A stretch of 64,000 nt of DNA, taken from NCBI RefSeq assembly GCF_018449525.1, contig NZ_JAAVUS010000005.1:90001-154000 (forward strand), written 5' to 3'. The first letter of the stretch is position 1. Every line of letters starts with the position of its first letter. The position numbers were made by a program, and so were the translations under genes. Positions 45,993-55,387 of this stretch are shown here, one piece after another. This DNA comes from Bradyrhizobium sp. dw_78. GTDB lineage: Bacteria > Pseudomonadota > Alphaproteobacteria > Rhizobiales > Xanthobacteraceae. Under the pieces are notes generated by a model that was given only the letters and a program-made list of their open reading frames with translations, did not search any database and had not been told where the DNA came from.

Positions 45993-46166
45993 GTTGAGCA
46001 CGCGACGTTTTTCAATAGGCGCTGCTATTCCATCACGTTCAGTCCGTCGCGCCGCTGCAACATCCGTTGCGGTAGCATAACTTCTGCGTCTCGTTGCCGC
46101 TCCGAATACTTGATGCGGGCCAGGGGTGTGCCTCGCTTGGGGAGCGAGTGATGCTGGAGTGATCGC

Positions 46167-46944
46167 ATGCCGGATGATGAAAGCTGGCGGTCGCAGGATG
46201 CGACCGCCTATCTGGATCGCGTGCAACGCACGGGTTTTGCCTGGGAATTCCTTCGACGTAACCCGGACTACCGCAACGATTACGAAGATATGAGCCGGGA
46301 TGTGGCGAGCGGAACGGCCACCACGCTGGAGGCAGCTTTGGCGCTGGCCCAGCGCTGGGGGTTGAGTTTTCCCGTGCGATCCGCAGCAACCAAGCGACCG
46401 CGCCCTGACATTGTGGGCGTTCAATACGCTCCCGACCGCAACGGCGCTCACGGCGGCGCCACCCAGCACCGAAAGCATGCTGCGTTTCGATTTCTTGCCG
46501 TCGCCGGCATTCTCCGTGGACTGCGACGACGGCCGCCACCTCCTGTGGCGGGAGGCCCACGACGAACAGCGGATTTGGATCCTGCCGGATGCGACGGCGA
46601 CTGCCTCCGTTGCCGCTATCATCCCCTTCGACCAACACCTCCCGGACCGGCTCGCAACTACCCTTCGCCTGTGGCAACGCCTGACCGGAGTTGCGACGGC
46701 GCCGAGTGCAGCGTCATTGACCAGGCAGCAGCGCCGCCGGCTGATTTTGATGCTGAGGGCGCTTGACGGCCATCAGCAACAAGCGACCTACCGCGAGCTC
46801 GCCGCCACCTTGCTTGATCCCGATGTGCGGAGCCAAAGCCGGCGCGACTGGCTGACCTCATCCTATCGGTCGCAGATCATCCGTCTTGTGAAAGACGCGG
46901 TCGGCCGGATGCGGGGCGGCTACCGCGAATTGCTGAGCGGCTGA
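46167..46944 (+). pseudogene. DUF6499-DUF2285 protein, frameshifted
   Basis: ATG 46167 has GGAG seven bases upstream. DATAYLDRVQRTGFAWEFLRRNPDYRNDYEDM is the DUF6499 domain. After about 46405 the reading continues one frame over (LTLWAFNTLPTATALTAAPPSTESMLRFDFLPSPAF...) through a DUF2285 domain (TRQQRRRLILMLRALDGHQQQATYRELAATLLDPD...SYRSQIIRLVKDAVGRMRGGYRELL). One indel breaks a normally fused regulator of about 258 residues. Confidence 0.8.
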
Positions 46945-46973
46945 AATTCTGCCGCTTCGATCGCGATTTGGGC

Positions 46974-47173
46974 GGCCAGCCGCTGCCGGTCTGGCGGGCT
47001 GTTGCGTCATCGCGACCGACGAAGTCGTCCTCATGAATTGGGACGAACTCGACAGCCTCGACGGCCGCTACTTCGGCCCATTGCCACGCAACGCCGTCAT
47101 CGCACGCGCGATGCCGGTCTGGACCGACGAAGCGGGCGACTGCCGTTTCGTCTGGCACGTCGCGATGCAGTGA
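46974..47173 (+). pseudogene. TraF-like S26 signal peptidase, C-terminal remnant
   Basis: An open frame ending at 47173 encodes VVLMNWDELDSLDGRYFGPLPRNAVIARAMPVWTDEAGD, the C-terminal signature of the TraF/S26 peptidase that matures the conjugative pilin. The catalytic Ser and Lys regions are missing. It lies between the DUF2285 pseudogene and DUF736 copy 2, where traF normally sits in these elements. Confidence 0.65.
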
Positions 47174-47208
47174 CGCCTCACTTTACCCACCCCGTAAAGG
47201 AGAGCACC

Positions 47209-47538
47209 ATGACTCAAATCGGCATGTTCACGCGCACCACGGACGGATATACCGGCACCATCCGTACCCTCACGCTCAACCGCGACGTCGTCATCATCGT
47301 GCCGGCCGTCGAGATTGACACGGAGAACGCACCAAACTATCGCGTCCTTGCCGGCGACGTCGAAATCGGCGCCACCTGGAAGCGCACCGGCGACAAGGCT
47401 GGCGATTATCTCGCCTTGACGATCGATGATCCGTCATTCGGCCGGCCGATCCGCGCCAATCTGTTCCAGGTCGTGAGCAGCGGCGATTCGTTTCATCTGA
47501 TCTGGACCCGTCCATCATGCCGCGCCCCGCGCGATTAA
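47209..47538 (+). CDS. DUF736 family protein, copy 2
   Basis: 109 residues from an ATG with AAGGAG seven bases upstream. MTQIGMFTRTTDGYTGTIRTLTLNRDVVIIVPA, NAPNYRVLAGDVEIGATWKRTGDKAGDYLALTIDDPSFGRPIRANLF and HLIWTRPS are the DUF736 domain. It is clearly diverged from copy 1, so the pair is ancient. The frame upstream of 47209 is the traF remnant read out of phase. Confidence 0.9.
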   Translation: MTQIGMFTRTTDGYTGTIRTLTLNRDVVIIVPAVEIDTENAPNYRVLAGDVEIGATWKRTGDKAGDYLALTIDDPSFGRPIRANLFQVVSSGDSFHLIWTRPSCRAPRD

Positions 47539-47575
47539 AGCGATGGTGCCGCGCACCGAGACGAGGCGTCTCCCC

Positions 47576-48259
47576 ATGATCGTGGCTATATCGCTCGCGG
47601 TCCTTACTTCCTTCACGGCGCGCAGCGAGACTGCGCCGGCGCGCGTCGCCGATGTGGTCGACCCATGGTCGCAATTTGTCGATGAGGCCGCGGAGCGCTT
47701 TGCGATACCGCCATCATAGATACGCGCCGTGATGCGAACCGCGAGCAACGGTAAGATCAAGGCCGTATCGCCAAAGGGCGCAGTCGAGCTGATGCAGATC
47801 ATGCCCGATAGCTACGCCGAACCGCGGGAACGCTACGACCTCGGCGCCGATCCCACCGATCCGCATGACAACATCCTGGCCAGGGCCGCGTATCTCCGTG
47901 AGATGCATGACCCCCTCGGTGCGGCCGGGTTCCTCGCCGCGTATAATGTCGGGCCAGCCGGCTATGAAGACCATTTGGCAACCGGCCGTCCGCTGCCGGA
48001 CGAGACCCGCAACTACGTCGCAGCGTTGGCGCCGCTGCTGTCCGGTGCGCTGCCAACTGATACCGGCACTTCGACCGGTGGAACGCGCCATTGGCAGAGG
48101 GCATCGCTGTTCGTGCTGCGATCGACGCGCAAATTCGACGACACCAGGCTGTCATTTACGCCGCAATCCTTCCACGTTAAACCTGACCGCAACGTTGCCG
48201 ATCCGTCGGCACTCACACCGCTTCCGGGCGGTTTGTTCGTTGGACGAACCCAGACGTAA
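47576..48259 (+). pseudogene. lytic transglycosylase (VirB1/TrbN-like) with amber codon and lost catalytic Glu
   Basis: ATG 47576 gives a signal-like N-terminus and PWSQFVDEAAERFAIPPS, then TAG at 47717-47719 where relatives have Trp. The same frame continues IRAVMRTASNGKIKAVSPKGAVELMQIMPDSYAE...YLREMHDPLGAAGFLAAYNVGPAGYE to 48259. The catalytic Glu of the ES.G motif is replaced (TASNG). The enzyme, which opens peptidoglycan for conjugation, is therefore doubly inactive. Confidence 0.82.
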
Positions 48260-48597
48260 AGCTGCCTTGATCGCTCGCAGTCATCTTTATGCTCTCTTGC
48301 GCAATAGCGTAAATCAGGTTGGAGTCTCTGAGAATGCCCGCAGATGAGCGGAGGACGGCAAGATTAAAGCAACCGGTGCCCTTCGGTGCCCGTTTGCAAA
48401 TTACTGTGGTCTGCACATTGGTTGGAGAGTGGTAATTGTTATCGTGGCACGCGCCGCGATGTGCGTTTTTTGGTTCATCGTTTCTTTTCAATGATGGTTG
48501 CGGCATCACACCGCCAATTACACGCCATGTTACGCTTTTGAACGATGGCTGCGCGCGGCATCTTGCGCCCTGACTTCATGCGCCCAATCTCGTTCGC
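48260..48597. other. Intergenic region upstream of the relaxase, candidate oriT
   Basis: No gene supported. By position (just 5' of the relaxase) it is the best place for the transfer origin. I could not identify a nic consensus. Confidence 0.35.
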
Positions 48598-50673
48598 ATG
48601 AGCGACGAGACTTCCAACTTCCGTATCCGCACCGGCCGTATCCGTGATCGCGCCAGTCGCACTGGCGGACGCCCGCGCTCTTTCATCGATCAGGTGCTGA
48701 AGGCGGCAGCAAAAGCGAATGGCGGCGCGTTGACGCCTGCGCAGTTTTCAAGCCGCGGGCGCCGCGGTCCTGGCGCGGTCCGAGGCCGGAAAGGGAAGTG
48801 TTCCCGCATCGGCCGTGGACAGGCTGCGGCCGATCGGTTGAAGCGTTCCGTGGAGCGGCGCGGTCCAGGTGAGCGGCTGCGTCGCGTCGTGGTGAAAGCG
48901 CGGATCGTCAAGCTCAGGTCCGGCAGCCGCAAGGCGGACGCCCACCTGCGCTATCTCCAGCGCGAGGGCACCACGCGCGACGGTGCCCGCGGCACGCTGT
49001 ACGGACCGGACACCGACACGGCGGACGGCAAGGACTTCCTCGACCGCGGCCGCGATGACCGCCATCAGTTCAGGTTCATCGTCGCACCCGAGGATGGCGA
49101 CCGTCTGGAGGATCTGCGCGGCTTCACCAGGGACGTGATGCGGCAGATGAAGGAAGACCTCGGCACCCGGCTCGATTGGGTGGCGATCGACCACTTCAAC
49201 ACCGGCCATCCGCACAGCCATGTCGTGATCCGAGGCAAGGAAGAGTCCGGCAAGGATCTCATCATCGCCCAGGATTACATCACCGACGGAATGCGCCTGC
49301 GCGCCCAGGAGCGGGTGACGCTGGAGCTTGGCCCGGAGAGCGACCTGGAGCTGCGCCGGAAGCTTGAGGCCGAGATGACGGCCGAGCGCTTCACACGGCT
49401 CGACCGCATCTTGGTCGAGGAGGTGCCATCACGGCTGCTCGACCTGCGGCCCGAGGCCGGCCAGCTTCGAGCCGATCTGGACCAGACGCGGATCGTCGGC
49501 CGGCTGAAAACGCTGCAACGATATGGGATGGCATCCGAGATCGAGCCCGGCGTCTGGTCGTTCTCCGAGCGGCTGGAGCCGACCCTGCGGGAGCTTGGCG
49601 AGCGCGGCGACATCGTCAAGGCTATCAATCGCTCGCTGGCGGAGCGCGGCGAGGAACGCGCGCTCGGCAGCTACATGCTGCATGGCGGAACGCCGGCGGA
49701 ATCCGTCACCGGCCGGGTGATCGGCAAACGGCTCGACGACGAGCTGGGCGAGCGCATCGGCCTTGTCATCGACGGTACGGACGGCCGCGTCCACCATGTC
49801 GCACTTACCGACACCGCGAGCGCCGAACAGCCGGCGATGGGAAGCATCGTTACGATCGGCCCAACACCTGCCGCCGGTCCGCGCCCATCGGACCGCAACA
49901 TCGCCGAACTGGCGCGCAAGTCCGGGGAGTACCGCCCGAGCGAACACCGCGCGCTGGCCGCAAGCGGTGCGGTCCGCATTCCCGGCGGAGACACCGAAAG
50001 CTACGTCCGCAGCCATGTCCGCCGGTTGGAAGCGCTGCGCCGCGGCGGCATCGTCGAGCGGATCGACGCCGACCATTGGAGCATTCCCCGGGACTTCGAA
50101 GCCCGCGCCGCCGCCTACGACGCCCGGCGCGGCGCAAGCACCGCCGTCCGCACATTGGCCACGCTCGACCTGGAGCAGCAGATCGGCAGCGACGGCGCCA
50201 CCTGGCTCGATCGCGAACTGCTCTCCCGCCAGCGCACGCCGCTCGCCGATACAGGTCTCGGTCGGGAGGTCCGGCAGGCGTTGGAGCGCAGGAAGGACGT
50301 GCTGGTCGAACAGGGCCACGCCTGGCGCACGCCCGACGGCGGCATCCGCGCGCCGCACGATCTCATCACCCGCCTGGAGCGGCAGGAGATCGCCCGCGTC
50401 GGGCCGCAAATGGCGGCCGCCCGCGGCATGACCTTTGTCCCTGCGCAGCAGCCGGGCGGACAGGTCAGCGGCACGCTGCTTGGCACCACCAATCTCGCCA
50501 GCGGCCGCTTCGCCATGATCGAGACTTTCAGCGGTGATGGCGGCCTTGGCTTCAGCCTCGTGCCGTGGCAGCCCATTCTTGACCGGCGTATCGGTCAGCA
50601 CATCACCGGCGTCATGCGTGATGGTGGTGGCATTGACTGGAGCCTTGGGCGACAGCGCGGATTGGGGTTGTGA
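48598..50673 (+). CDS. VirD2/TraI-type relaxase with DUF3363 domain
   Basis: 691 residues. The N-terminal ~100 are basic. The relaxase core has HLRYLQREGT near 117, FRFIVAPEDG, DWVAIDHFNTGHPHSHVVIRG (the HxH metal motif at 204-208) and the following DUF3363 region to the end. It nicks the element at oriT and pilots the strand into the recipient. It is full-length and uninterrupted, unlike its neighbours. No coupling protein or type IV secretion genes are in the window. Confidence 0.92.
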   Translation: MSDETSNFRIRTGRIRDRASRTGGRPRSFIDQVLKAAAKANGGALTPAQFSSRGRRGPGAVRGRKGKCSRIGRGQAAADRLKRSVERRGPGERLRRVVVKARIVKLRSGSRKADAHLRYLQREGTTRDGARGTLYGPDTDTADGKDFLDRGRDDRHQFRFIVAPEDGDRLEDLRGFTRDVMRQMKEDLGTRLDWVAIDHFNTGHPHSHVVIRGKEESGKDLIIAQDYITDGMRLRAQERVTLELGPESDLELRRKLEAEMTAERFTRLDRILVEEVPSRLLDLRPEAGQLRADLDQTRIVGRLKTLQRYGMASEIEPGVWSFSERLEPTLRELGERGDIVKAINRSLAERGEERALGSYMLHGGTPAESVTGRVIGKRLDDELGERIGLVIDGTDGRVHHVALTDTASAEQPAMGSIVTIGPTPAAGPRPSDRNIAELARKSGEYRPSEHRALAASGAVRIPGGDTESYVRSHVRRLEALRRGGIVERIDADHWSIPRDFEARAAAYDARRGASTAVRTLATLDLEQQIGSDGATWLDRELLSRQRTPLADTGLGREVRQALERRKDVLVEQGHAWRTPDGGIRAPHDLITRLERQEIARVGPQMAAARGMTFVPAQQPGGQVSGTLLGTTNLASGRFAMIETFSGDGGLGFSLVPWQPILDRRIGQHITGVMRDGGGIDWSLGRQRGLGL

Positions 50674-50781
50674 CAGGTTGGCAGCCAACCTTTATCCGCA
50701 TCTGTCGAATCGCAGGATGGGGTTTCTCTGTTGCTTCTGTCATGATATCATCACAAACAGAGAGTGACGGAGCAGTGGGAC

Positions 50782-50970
50782 ATGGCGGTACCGTCGCGGC
50801 GACCCCATCCATCGCACGATCGTCGGATGGATGACGTGAAACAAGAACTCGTGCGCGCGATGGAGCAGGAGTTGAAACTCCGTGCTGCCGAGCGCGCAGA
50901 CCGTGTTCGAGGACTAGGCCTGAAGTTCACAGGTGGGGTTATATCGGTGAACGCGCTGCGTAGAATGTGA
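50782..50970 (+). CDS. small basic protein after the relaxase
   Basis: 62 residues. MDDVKQELVRAMEQELKLRAAERADRVRGLGLKFTGGVISVNALRRM is helical and charged. A start further upstream (50764) is possible. No recognised family; coding status is uncertain. Confidence 0.35.
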   Translation: MAVPSRRPHPSHDRRMDDVKQELVRAMEQELKLRAAERADRVRGLGLKFTGGVISVNALRRM

Positions 50971-51152
50971 AAATGCATGCCATCGCGGCTGATGTTCAGA
51001 AGCCGTCCGGAGAACGGTCGATGGCGATCTTGTCGGTCGTACTGAGACTCCCCACAACACAAATGTCATATAGAAATAGTGCCCCATCTTCATCGATCGC
51101 AGGTGTCGTGGGTCGACCCTTGTGTTCGCACGTATCAATCATTGTCGGCTGA

Positions 51153-51308
51153 ATGAAGAAGTTGCTCTACGTCATAGCCGTGTCGGTCGCCATCACCGTC
51201 AAAAGAGCAGACGCTGCTGCGAGAAATCCCAGAGGAGTGGGCTGCCCCTCTGGGCCTCCGACGGCACAGACCGATGCCGCTATCAACGGTCAAACGGGTT
51301 TGATCTAA
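51153..51308 (+). CDS. possible 51-residue exported peptide
   Basis: MKKLLYVIAVSVAITVKRADA reads like a signal peptide, and the mature part has one Cys and several Gly/Pro. There is no good ribosome site. It may be a chance frame. Confidence 0.25.
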   Translation: MKKLLYVIAVSVAITVKRADAAARNPRGVGCPSGPPTAQTDAAINGQTGLI

Positions 51309-51423
51309 GCAGCCCCACCCGACGAGGGTGAAGGGATCCTGTTGGAAAACGGACCTGCCATCGAACCCGGCTTTCGGTCTACCTTGGGCGGTTAGATACC
51401 TGTCACACTACAGATATACAGAA

Positions 51424-51441
51424 GCGATGATAATCATTCTC
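51424..51441 (+). promoter_or_regulatory. Fur-box-like site upstream of the STN/TonB/FecIR genes
   Basis: GCGATGATAATCATTCTC contains the perfect palindrome ATGAT-A-ATCAT and matches 12 of 13 bases of the right part of the Fur consensus. It lies about 90 bases before the STN gene. Confidence 0.5.
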
Positions 51442-51532
51442 TTGACTGTCGAGTTGTGGATTGCTTGAGGGTTATTGCCCGGCGGACCAATTGTGCCGTG
51501 TGGTTCAGAGGCAGGTAGCTTTGAGCAGGACA

Positions 51533-52282
51533 ATGGCGACAACTAGGGCGAACATCCGCAAAATGAGCGGTATTGCTGGTGATCGCCGACGCGTCGCGGT
51601 TGCTTTATATGTTGCCCTGCTGATCGTCGGAATCTGCGCTGCAAAGGCGGTCGAGGGACCGGCTTTTCGCACGTCAGGACCTGTGGTTTTCGACATTCCA
51701 GCTCAGCCATTGGCCTCCGCGTTGCAAGCCTTCGGAGAAAAGACAGGCGTCCAGGTACTCTATGAGAGCTCTTCAGCCTTGGGTCGGCAATCAGCCGCCG
51801 TCGAGGGCAGTTTGATGCCCGAAGATGCCCTCAATTTGTTGTTGGCCGGAACTGAATTACGCGTGCGATATGTTCGACCCGACGCGATTACGATCGCACT
51901 TCCGTCGGTCAATGTCGATCTCCCCCCCAGTATGCCGCTTGGCTCGGTGGATCTGTCGCTCGGTACACTACGAGCGCACGGATCCGGTGGTGGTGACAAT
52001 TTGGCGCGTTTGCACGACTACAGTGAGGCTGTGCAAATGGATGTTCAAAAGGCGCTTCGCGGCAACGCGATCACACGACGTGGAGACTATCGCGCCGTGC
52101 TGGATCTATGGGTCGATCCCACGCGTTCGATTCAGAAAGCAGAACTGTTTCAGACAACCGGCGATCTTGAGCGTGACTCAGCCGTCATATCGGTGCTCCG
52201 TAGCTTGACGATCAGCCGGCCCACCCCTCCAAACACGCCGCAACCCGTTCGCGTGGTGATTGTGGTAAAGCCTGTGCAATGA
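51533..52282 (+). CDS. STN (secretin/TonB short N-terminal) domain protein
   Basis: 249 residues. A signal anchor (VALYVALLIVGICAAKA) precedes the STN domain (VFDIPAQPLASALQAFGEKTGVQVLYESSSALGRQSAAVEGSLMPEDALNLLLAGTELRVRYV). STN domains are normally the signalling end of TonB receptors that talk to FecR; here the domain is free-standing. The C-terminal half (YRAVLDLWVDPTRSIQKAELFQTTGDLERDSAVISVLRSL) resembles a TonB C-terminal-like fold. Its stop overlaps the next start (ATGATG). Confidence 0.8.
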   Translation: MATTRANIRKMSGIAGDRRRVAVALYVALLIVGICAAKAVEGPAFRTSGPVVFDIPAQPLASALQAFGEKTGVQVLYESSSALGRQSAAVEGSLMPEDALNLLLAGTELRVRYVRPDAITIALPSVNVDLPPSMPLGSVDLSLGTLRAHGSGGGDNLARLHDYSEAVQMDVQKALRGNAITRRGDYRAVLDLWVDPTRSIQKAELFQTTGDLERDSAVISVLRSLTISRPTPPNTPQPVRVVIVVKPVQ

Positions 52283-53007
52283 TGCTTGATGATGCTCATC
52301 GCCAGAATACAGTGCCGCAACCGACGTGGTCGGCTGCGGATTTGCGTGTCGACGAACCGGACATATGGTCGACCCGTGAGCTGCAGCGGCTGATTTTTGT
52401 GCCCGCGCTGGTAGGACTGTTTTTCATTGGCGGTGTCTATTGGCTTCGGCTTCAACTATCCTCTGGTTCGGCAGGGCAAGAACAGCCGACCGTCGTCCAG
52501 GTTCATCTGATCCCAAGGCCGGATCCCGTGCCGATCCCAGTCGATGCCGCCTCCGAGCCAATTCCTGCACGTATCTCTCACGCGGAAACCGCCGATCGAC
52601 CCGATCCGGCGACATTTGACAATGGGGCCACGGAATCATTGGATAAGGCATGGTCGCCAGCCGAAACTGCCGTTCCAAGCCTTGCCAAGGTCTTGCCGCA
52701 GGCAGATTCGTCCTCGAACAGCGCTACGCTCAAATTCCAGCAGGCTTTGATGCGACACATCGCAAAATTTCAGCGCTATCCAAACGCTGCACGCGGGCAA
52801 CAGCTACAAGGTGCCGTGGAGACCTTATTTTCAATTGGACGGGATGGCCGTCTTTTGGGTGTTTGGGTCAAAACGAGCTCCGGTCAGACCTTGCTCGACA
52901 AGGAAGCGATCGAGACAATCAAACGGGCGCAGCCTTTACCGTCCATTCCATCTGAGTTGCCCGACCACCTCAATATTCAGGTGCAGCTTGCATTCGACCC
53001 ATCTTAA
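52279..53007 (+). CDS. tonB: TonB family energy transducer
   Basis: 242 residues. One N-terminal membrane helix (FVPALVGLFFIGGVYWLRL), a Pro-rich linker, and a C-terminal TonB domain (FQQALMRHIAKFQRYPNAARGQQLQGAVETLFSIGRDGRLLGVWVKTSSGQTLLDKEAIETIKRAQPLPSIP). It carries proton-motive energy to outer-membrane receptors. Starts at 52279, overlapping the STN gene by four bases. Confidence 0.9.
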   Translation: MMLDDAHRQNTVPQPTWSAADLRVDEPDIWSTRELQRLIFVPALVGLFFIGGVYWLRLQLSSGSAGQEQPTVVQVHLIPRPDPVPIPVDAASEPIPARISHAETADRPDPATFDNGATESLDKAWSPAETAVPSLAKVLPQADSSSNSATLKFQQALMRHIAKFQRYPNAARGQQLQGAVETLFSIGRDGRLLGVWVKTSSGQTLLDKEAIETIKRAQPLPSIPSELPDHLNIQVQLAFDPS

Positions 53008-53191
53008 CCGCGAAGGCGTGTTGGAATAGCCTTATGCTGGGAGAGATGGCTGAGCGAAGGTAAGGCGATTACGGCCTCCGGTCCCTCATAACTTGCCCAT
53101 ATTGCTTCTTTTGCCGCAAATTCCCTTGTCATAAATTTGTAGTCTGGCACCGTTACGAACGCCCTATTCCTATAGGTTCAAGATTCCGAGG

Positions 53192-53758
53192 ATGGCGTGC
53201 GGGGACTGGCGGAACGTGACGAATATCAATCGTGTCCGGTTACGTAGCCAACTCGTAGAGAACTACGACACCCTTATAAAAAAGCTGACGCGCCGTTTGG
53301 GATCGTCGGATTTCGCCCACGAAGCTCTGCACGAAACATTTCTGCGATTGGACCGGGTTACCGATGTTGTTCCGGTGCGTAGTCCTGCCGATTATATTTT
53401 TCGCACCGCCATCAACGTCGCCAAGGATCGCCAGAAGGCCCAAAATTATCGGGTCAGCCGATCAGAAATCGATACACTTCTCGATGTCAGCGACGAGGCA
53501 CCGGATCCAGCCCGTGTCGTCGAGGCGCGTTCGGAAGTCGAGGCATTCAAACGTGCGTTGTCAGAGCTTCCAGAGCGGCCACGCAGGGTGCTGGAGAGCA
53601 TTCTGGTTGAGGGAAGGTCGGCACATGAGGTCAGCGCACAGTTGCAGGTTAGCCTTCGGACCGTTGAGAACGACCTGAGGCTTGCGCTTGGCCACTGTTC
53701 GGACCGTCTGAGCTATACGATGATCCGTCGCCTTGGTGGACCGCGTCCGCGATCTTGA
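53192..53758 (+). CDS. ECF RNA polymerase sigma factor (FecI-like)
   Basis: 188 residues. Region 2 is NYDTLIKKLTRRLGSSDFAHEALHETFLRL...SPADYIFRTAINVAKDR. Region 4 is ALSELPERPRRVLESILVEGRSAHEVSAQLQVSLRTVENDLRLALGHC. It should direct transcription of iron or surface-signalling genes, controlled by the FecR protein encoded 463 bases downstream. ATG 53192 is used; a GTG at 53216 is possible. Confidence 0.9.
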   Translation: MACGDWRNVTNINRVRLRSQLVENYDTLIKKLTRRLGSSDFAHEALHETFLRLDRVTDVVPVRSPADYIFRTAINVAKDRQKAQNYRVSRSEIDTLLDVSDEAPDPARVVEARSEVEAFKRALSELPERPRRVLESILVEGRSAHEVSAQLQVSLRTVENDLRLALGHCSDRLSYTMIRRLGGPRPRS

Positions 53759-54221
53759 TCGAGAAGGTCCGGAATCCGTGGCATGTTTATGCGCGTCTTT
53801 GCTCGACTTCGCCGGTATGCGGAAGCAACCTTGGCACATAAGAAGCGAGCTGAGCCGGAGCGCTCGCCTCCCAAAAATCGGGTCCGATCGACTTTTTCTT
53901 CGGGATAGTCCTATACCAATCGTCTATCGAATAGAGATCCTTGCAATGGGGCCGAGCCAGGCTCCGGGTGGGGAGGGCTTCTGGGAAAAGACGCGATCGG
54001 CTGTGACCGGCTTCAGAATAGCGGTGCAAATCAAGCGATCCATCTGGTTTCGCCGGCGAGATCGGCAAATAATTGTGCTCGCGAGCCGACGAGGCTATCC
54101 GTTGGGAGTTGACGATCATCGATACGGGTATCTCCTATTGCGGGGAATCGCCTATACAGCGGCGATCTCCGGTCGCGGAAGAGGTTTGGATTCGGCGAGC
54201 GCGGCGGATGAGCGATAGATT
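53759..54221. other. Intergenic region between sigma factor and FecR genes
   Basis: Unusually long for a sigma/FecR pair. An open frame covers it but lacks codon bias and any family resemblance, so I see no gene. It may hold a separate promoter. Confidence 0.45.
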
Positions 54222-55208
54222 GTGACTGGGCTGAACGACCCAACCGAGCCGGATTCACTTTTGGACGACGCCCTTGACTGGGTCGCGCGGCTGAAGGCTG
54301 GTGAGCCGACGCGGATGGACATTGATGCGCTACAGCGTTGGCGTGACCAGAGTCCCGCCCATGAAGAAGCTTTCAAAAAAGCGGCTCGACTTTTGCGCAA
54401 CGTCGGCGTGGCAGCACAGGAACTGGCCCAAGAGCAATCCGTCGGCAGTGGTGTGTTGCCTTTGCGCAGATCGTCATCTCGGCATCTGACGCGGCGTGCG
54501 TTTTTTGGCGGTGCTGCAGCCGCTGCGGCAGCCGGTTATCTCATCGTTCGTCCGCCATTTGCGTTATGGCCTTCGCTGCAGGAATTATCTGCAGATTATC
54601 GGACGGCAAAGGGAGAGCAGCGCAAAGTTGACATCGCAACCGATGTATCTCTTGAGCTCAATACACAAACCAGCGTGACTTTGCGACCGTCGTCAAGCGG
54701 GACGGAGATCGAATTAATCTCCGGCGAAGCCTCGGTCTTTGCAAAGCTTCCATCGTCAAAATCACTTGTGATGCTGGCCGCTGACGGTCGCGTGACTGCA
54801 ACCCAGGCTAACTTCAATACGCGTTGTCTGGATGCGGTCGTCGCGGTGACGTGTTTGGATGGTGCTGTCGAGGTCGCGCATGGCGACAAGATGGTGCGAC
54901 TTCAGAAGAACCAACAGATATCCTATTCGGTCGAAGGTCTTGCAGCGGCAATTCCGGTGGATTCTGCGCAAGTTACAGCATGGCAGGCCGGACAACTGAT
55001 CTTTCGCGACCGGCCACTTGCCAGTGTTGTCGAGGAAGTCAACCGCTACAGGCCAGGCAAGATCATCATCACGAATGCCGACCTCAAGCGCCGCATCGTC
55101 AATGGCACGTTCCAGCTCGACAAGCTTGAGAATTTCGTCGCCCAGGTCGAGCAATTGTTCGGTGCTCGGATCACGGCGTTGCCTGGCGGCGTCGTGCTTC
55201 TCGGGTGA
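54222..55208 (+). CDS. FecR-family anti-sigma/signal transducer
   Basis: 328 residues from a GTG. The N-terminal cytoplasmic DUF4880 part (ALDWVARLKAGEPTRMDIDALQRWRDQSPAHEEAFKKAARL) binds the sigma factor. RRAFFGGAAAAAAAGYLI is the membrane helix with a twin-Arg. The periplasmic FecR domain (YRTAKGEQRKVDIATDVSLELNTQTSV...) follows, ending in an STN-like segment (RPLASVVEEVNRYRPGKIIITNADLKRRIVNGTF). It should relay a signal from a TonB receptor or from the free STN protein. Confidence 0.9.
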   Translation: MTGLNDPTEPDSLLDDALDWVARLKAGEPTRMDIDALQRWRDQSPAHEEAFKKAARLLRNVGVAAQELAQEQSVGSGVLPLRRSSSRHLTRRAFFGGAAAAAAAGYLIVRPPFALWPSLQELSADYRTAKGEQRKVDIATDVSLELNTQTSVTLRPSSSGTEIELISGEASVFAKLPSSKSLVMLAADGRVTATQANFNTRCLDAVVAVTCLDGAVEVAHGDKMVRLQKNQQISYSVEGLAAAIPVDSAQVTAWQAGQLIFRDRPLASVVEEVNRYRPGKIIITNADLKRRIVNGTFQLDKLENFVAQVEQLFGARITALPGGVVLLG

Positions 55209-55387
55209 ATCGCCGACGCTGGCGAATCTCCGTCCAAGTACGGATACCCAAAAAGTTAAAATTCTAGATTTCTGCCGCAAATATTTTTGCGGGTTAGGTT
55301 TTGGTCAGTCGTCTTCTAACTGAGACGTCATGGTTGCGGATTTTCGCAGCGCTGGCGTTTGGGGCTTCTGGAGGCGACGGGGCGTTC

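Noticed and set aside
49429..50688. 419-codon minus-strand frame opposite the relaxase
   Set aside because: Antisense of the DUF3363 region; no independent support.
50674..51460. Right attachment site of the element near the relaxase
   Set aside because: I looked for the tRNA 3' half (GGTTCAAATCCTATCCCCGC) here and in the rest of the window beyond 14557 and found no copy.
53733..54218. 161-codon frame between sigma factor and FecR
   Set aside because: Overlaps the sigma gene end, lacks codon bias and family resemblance.
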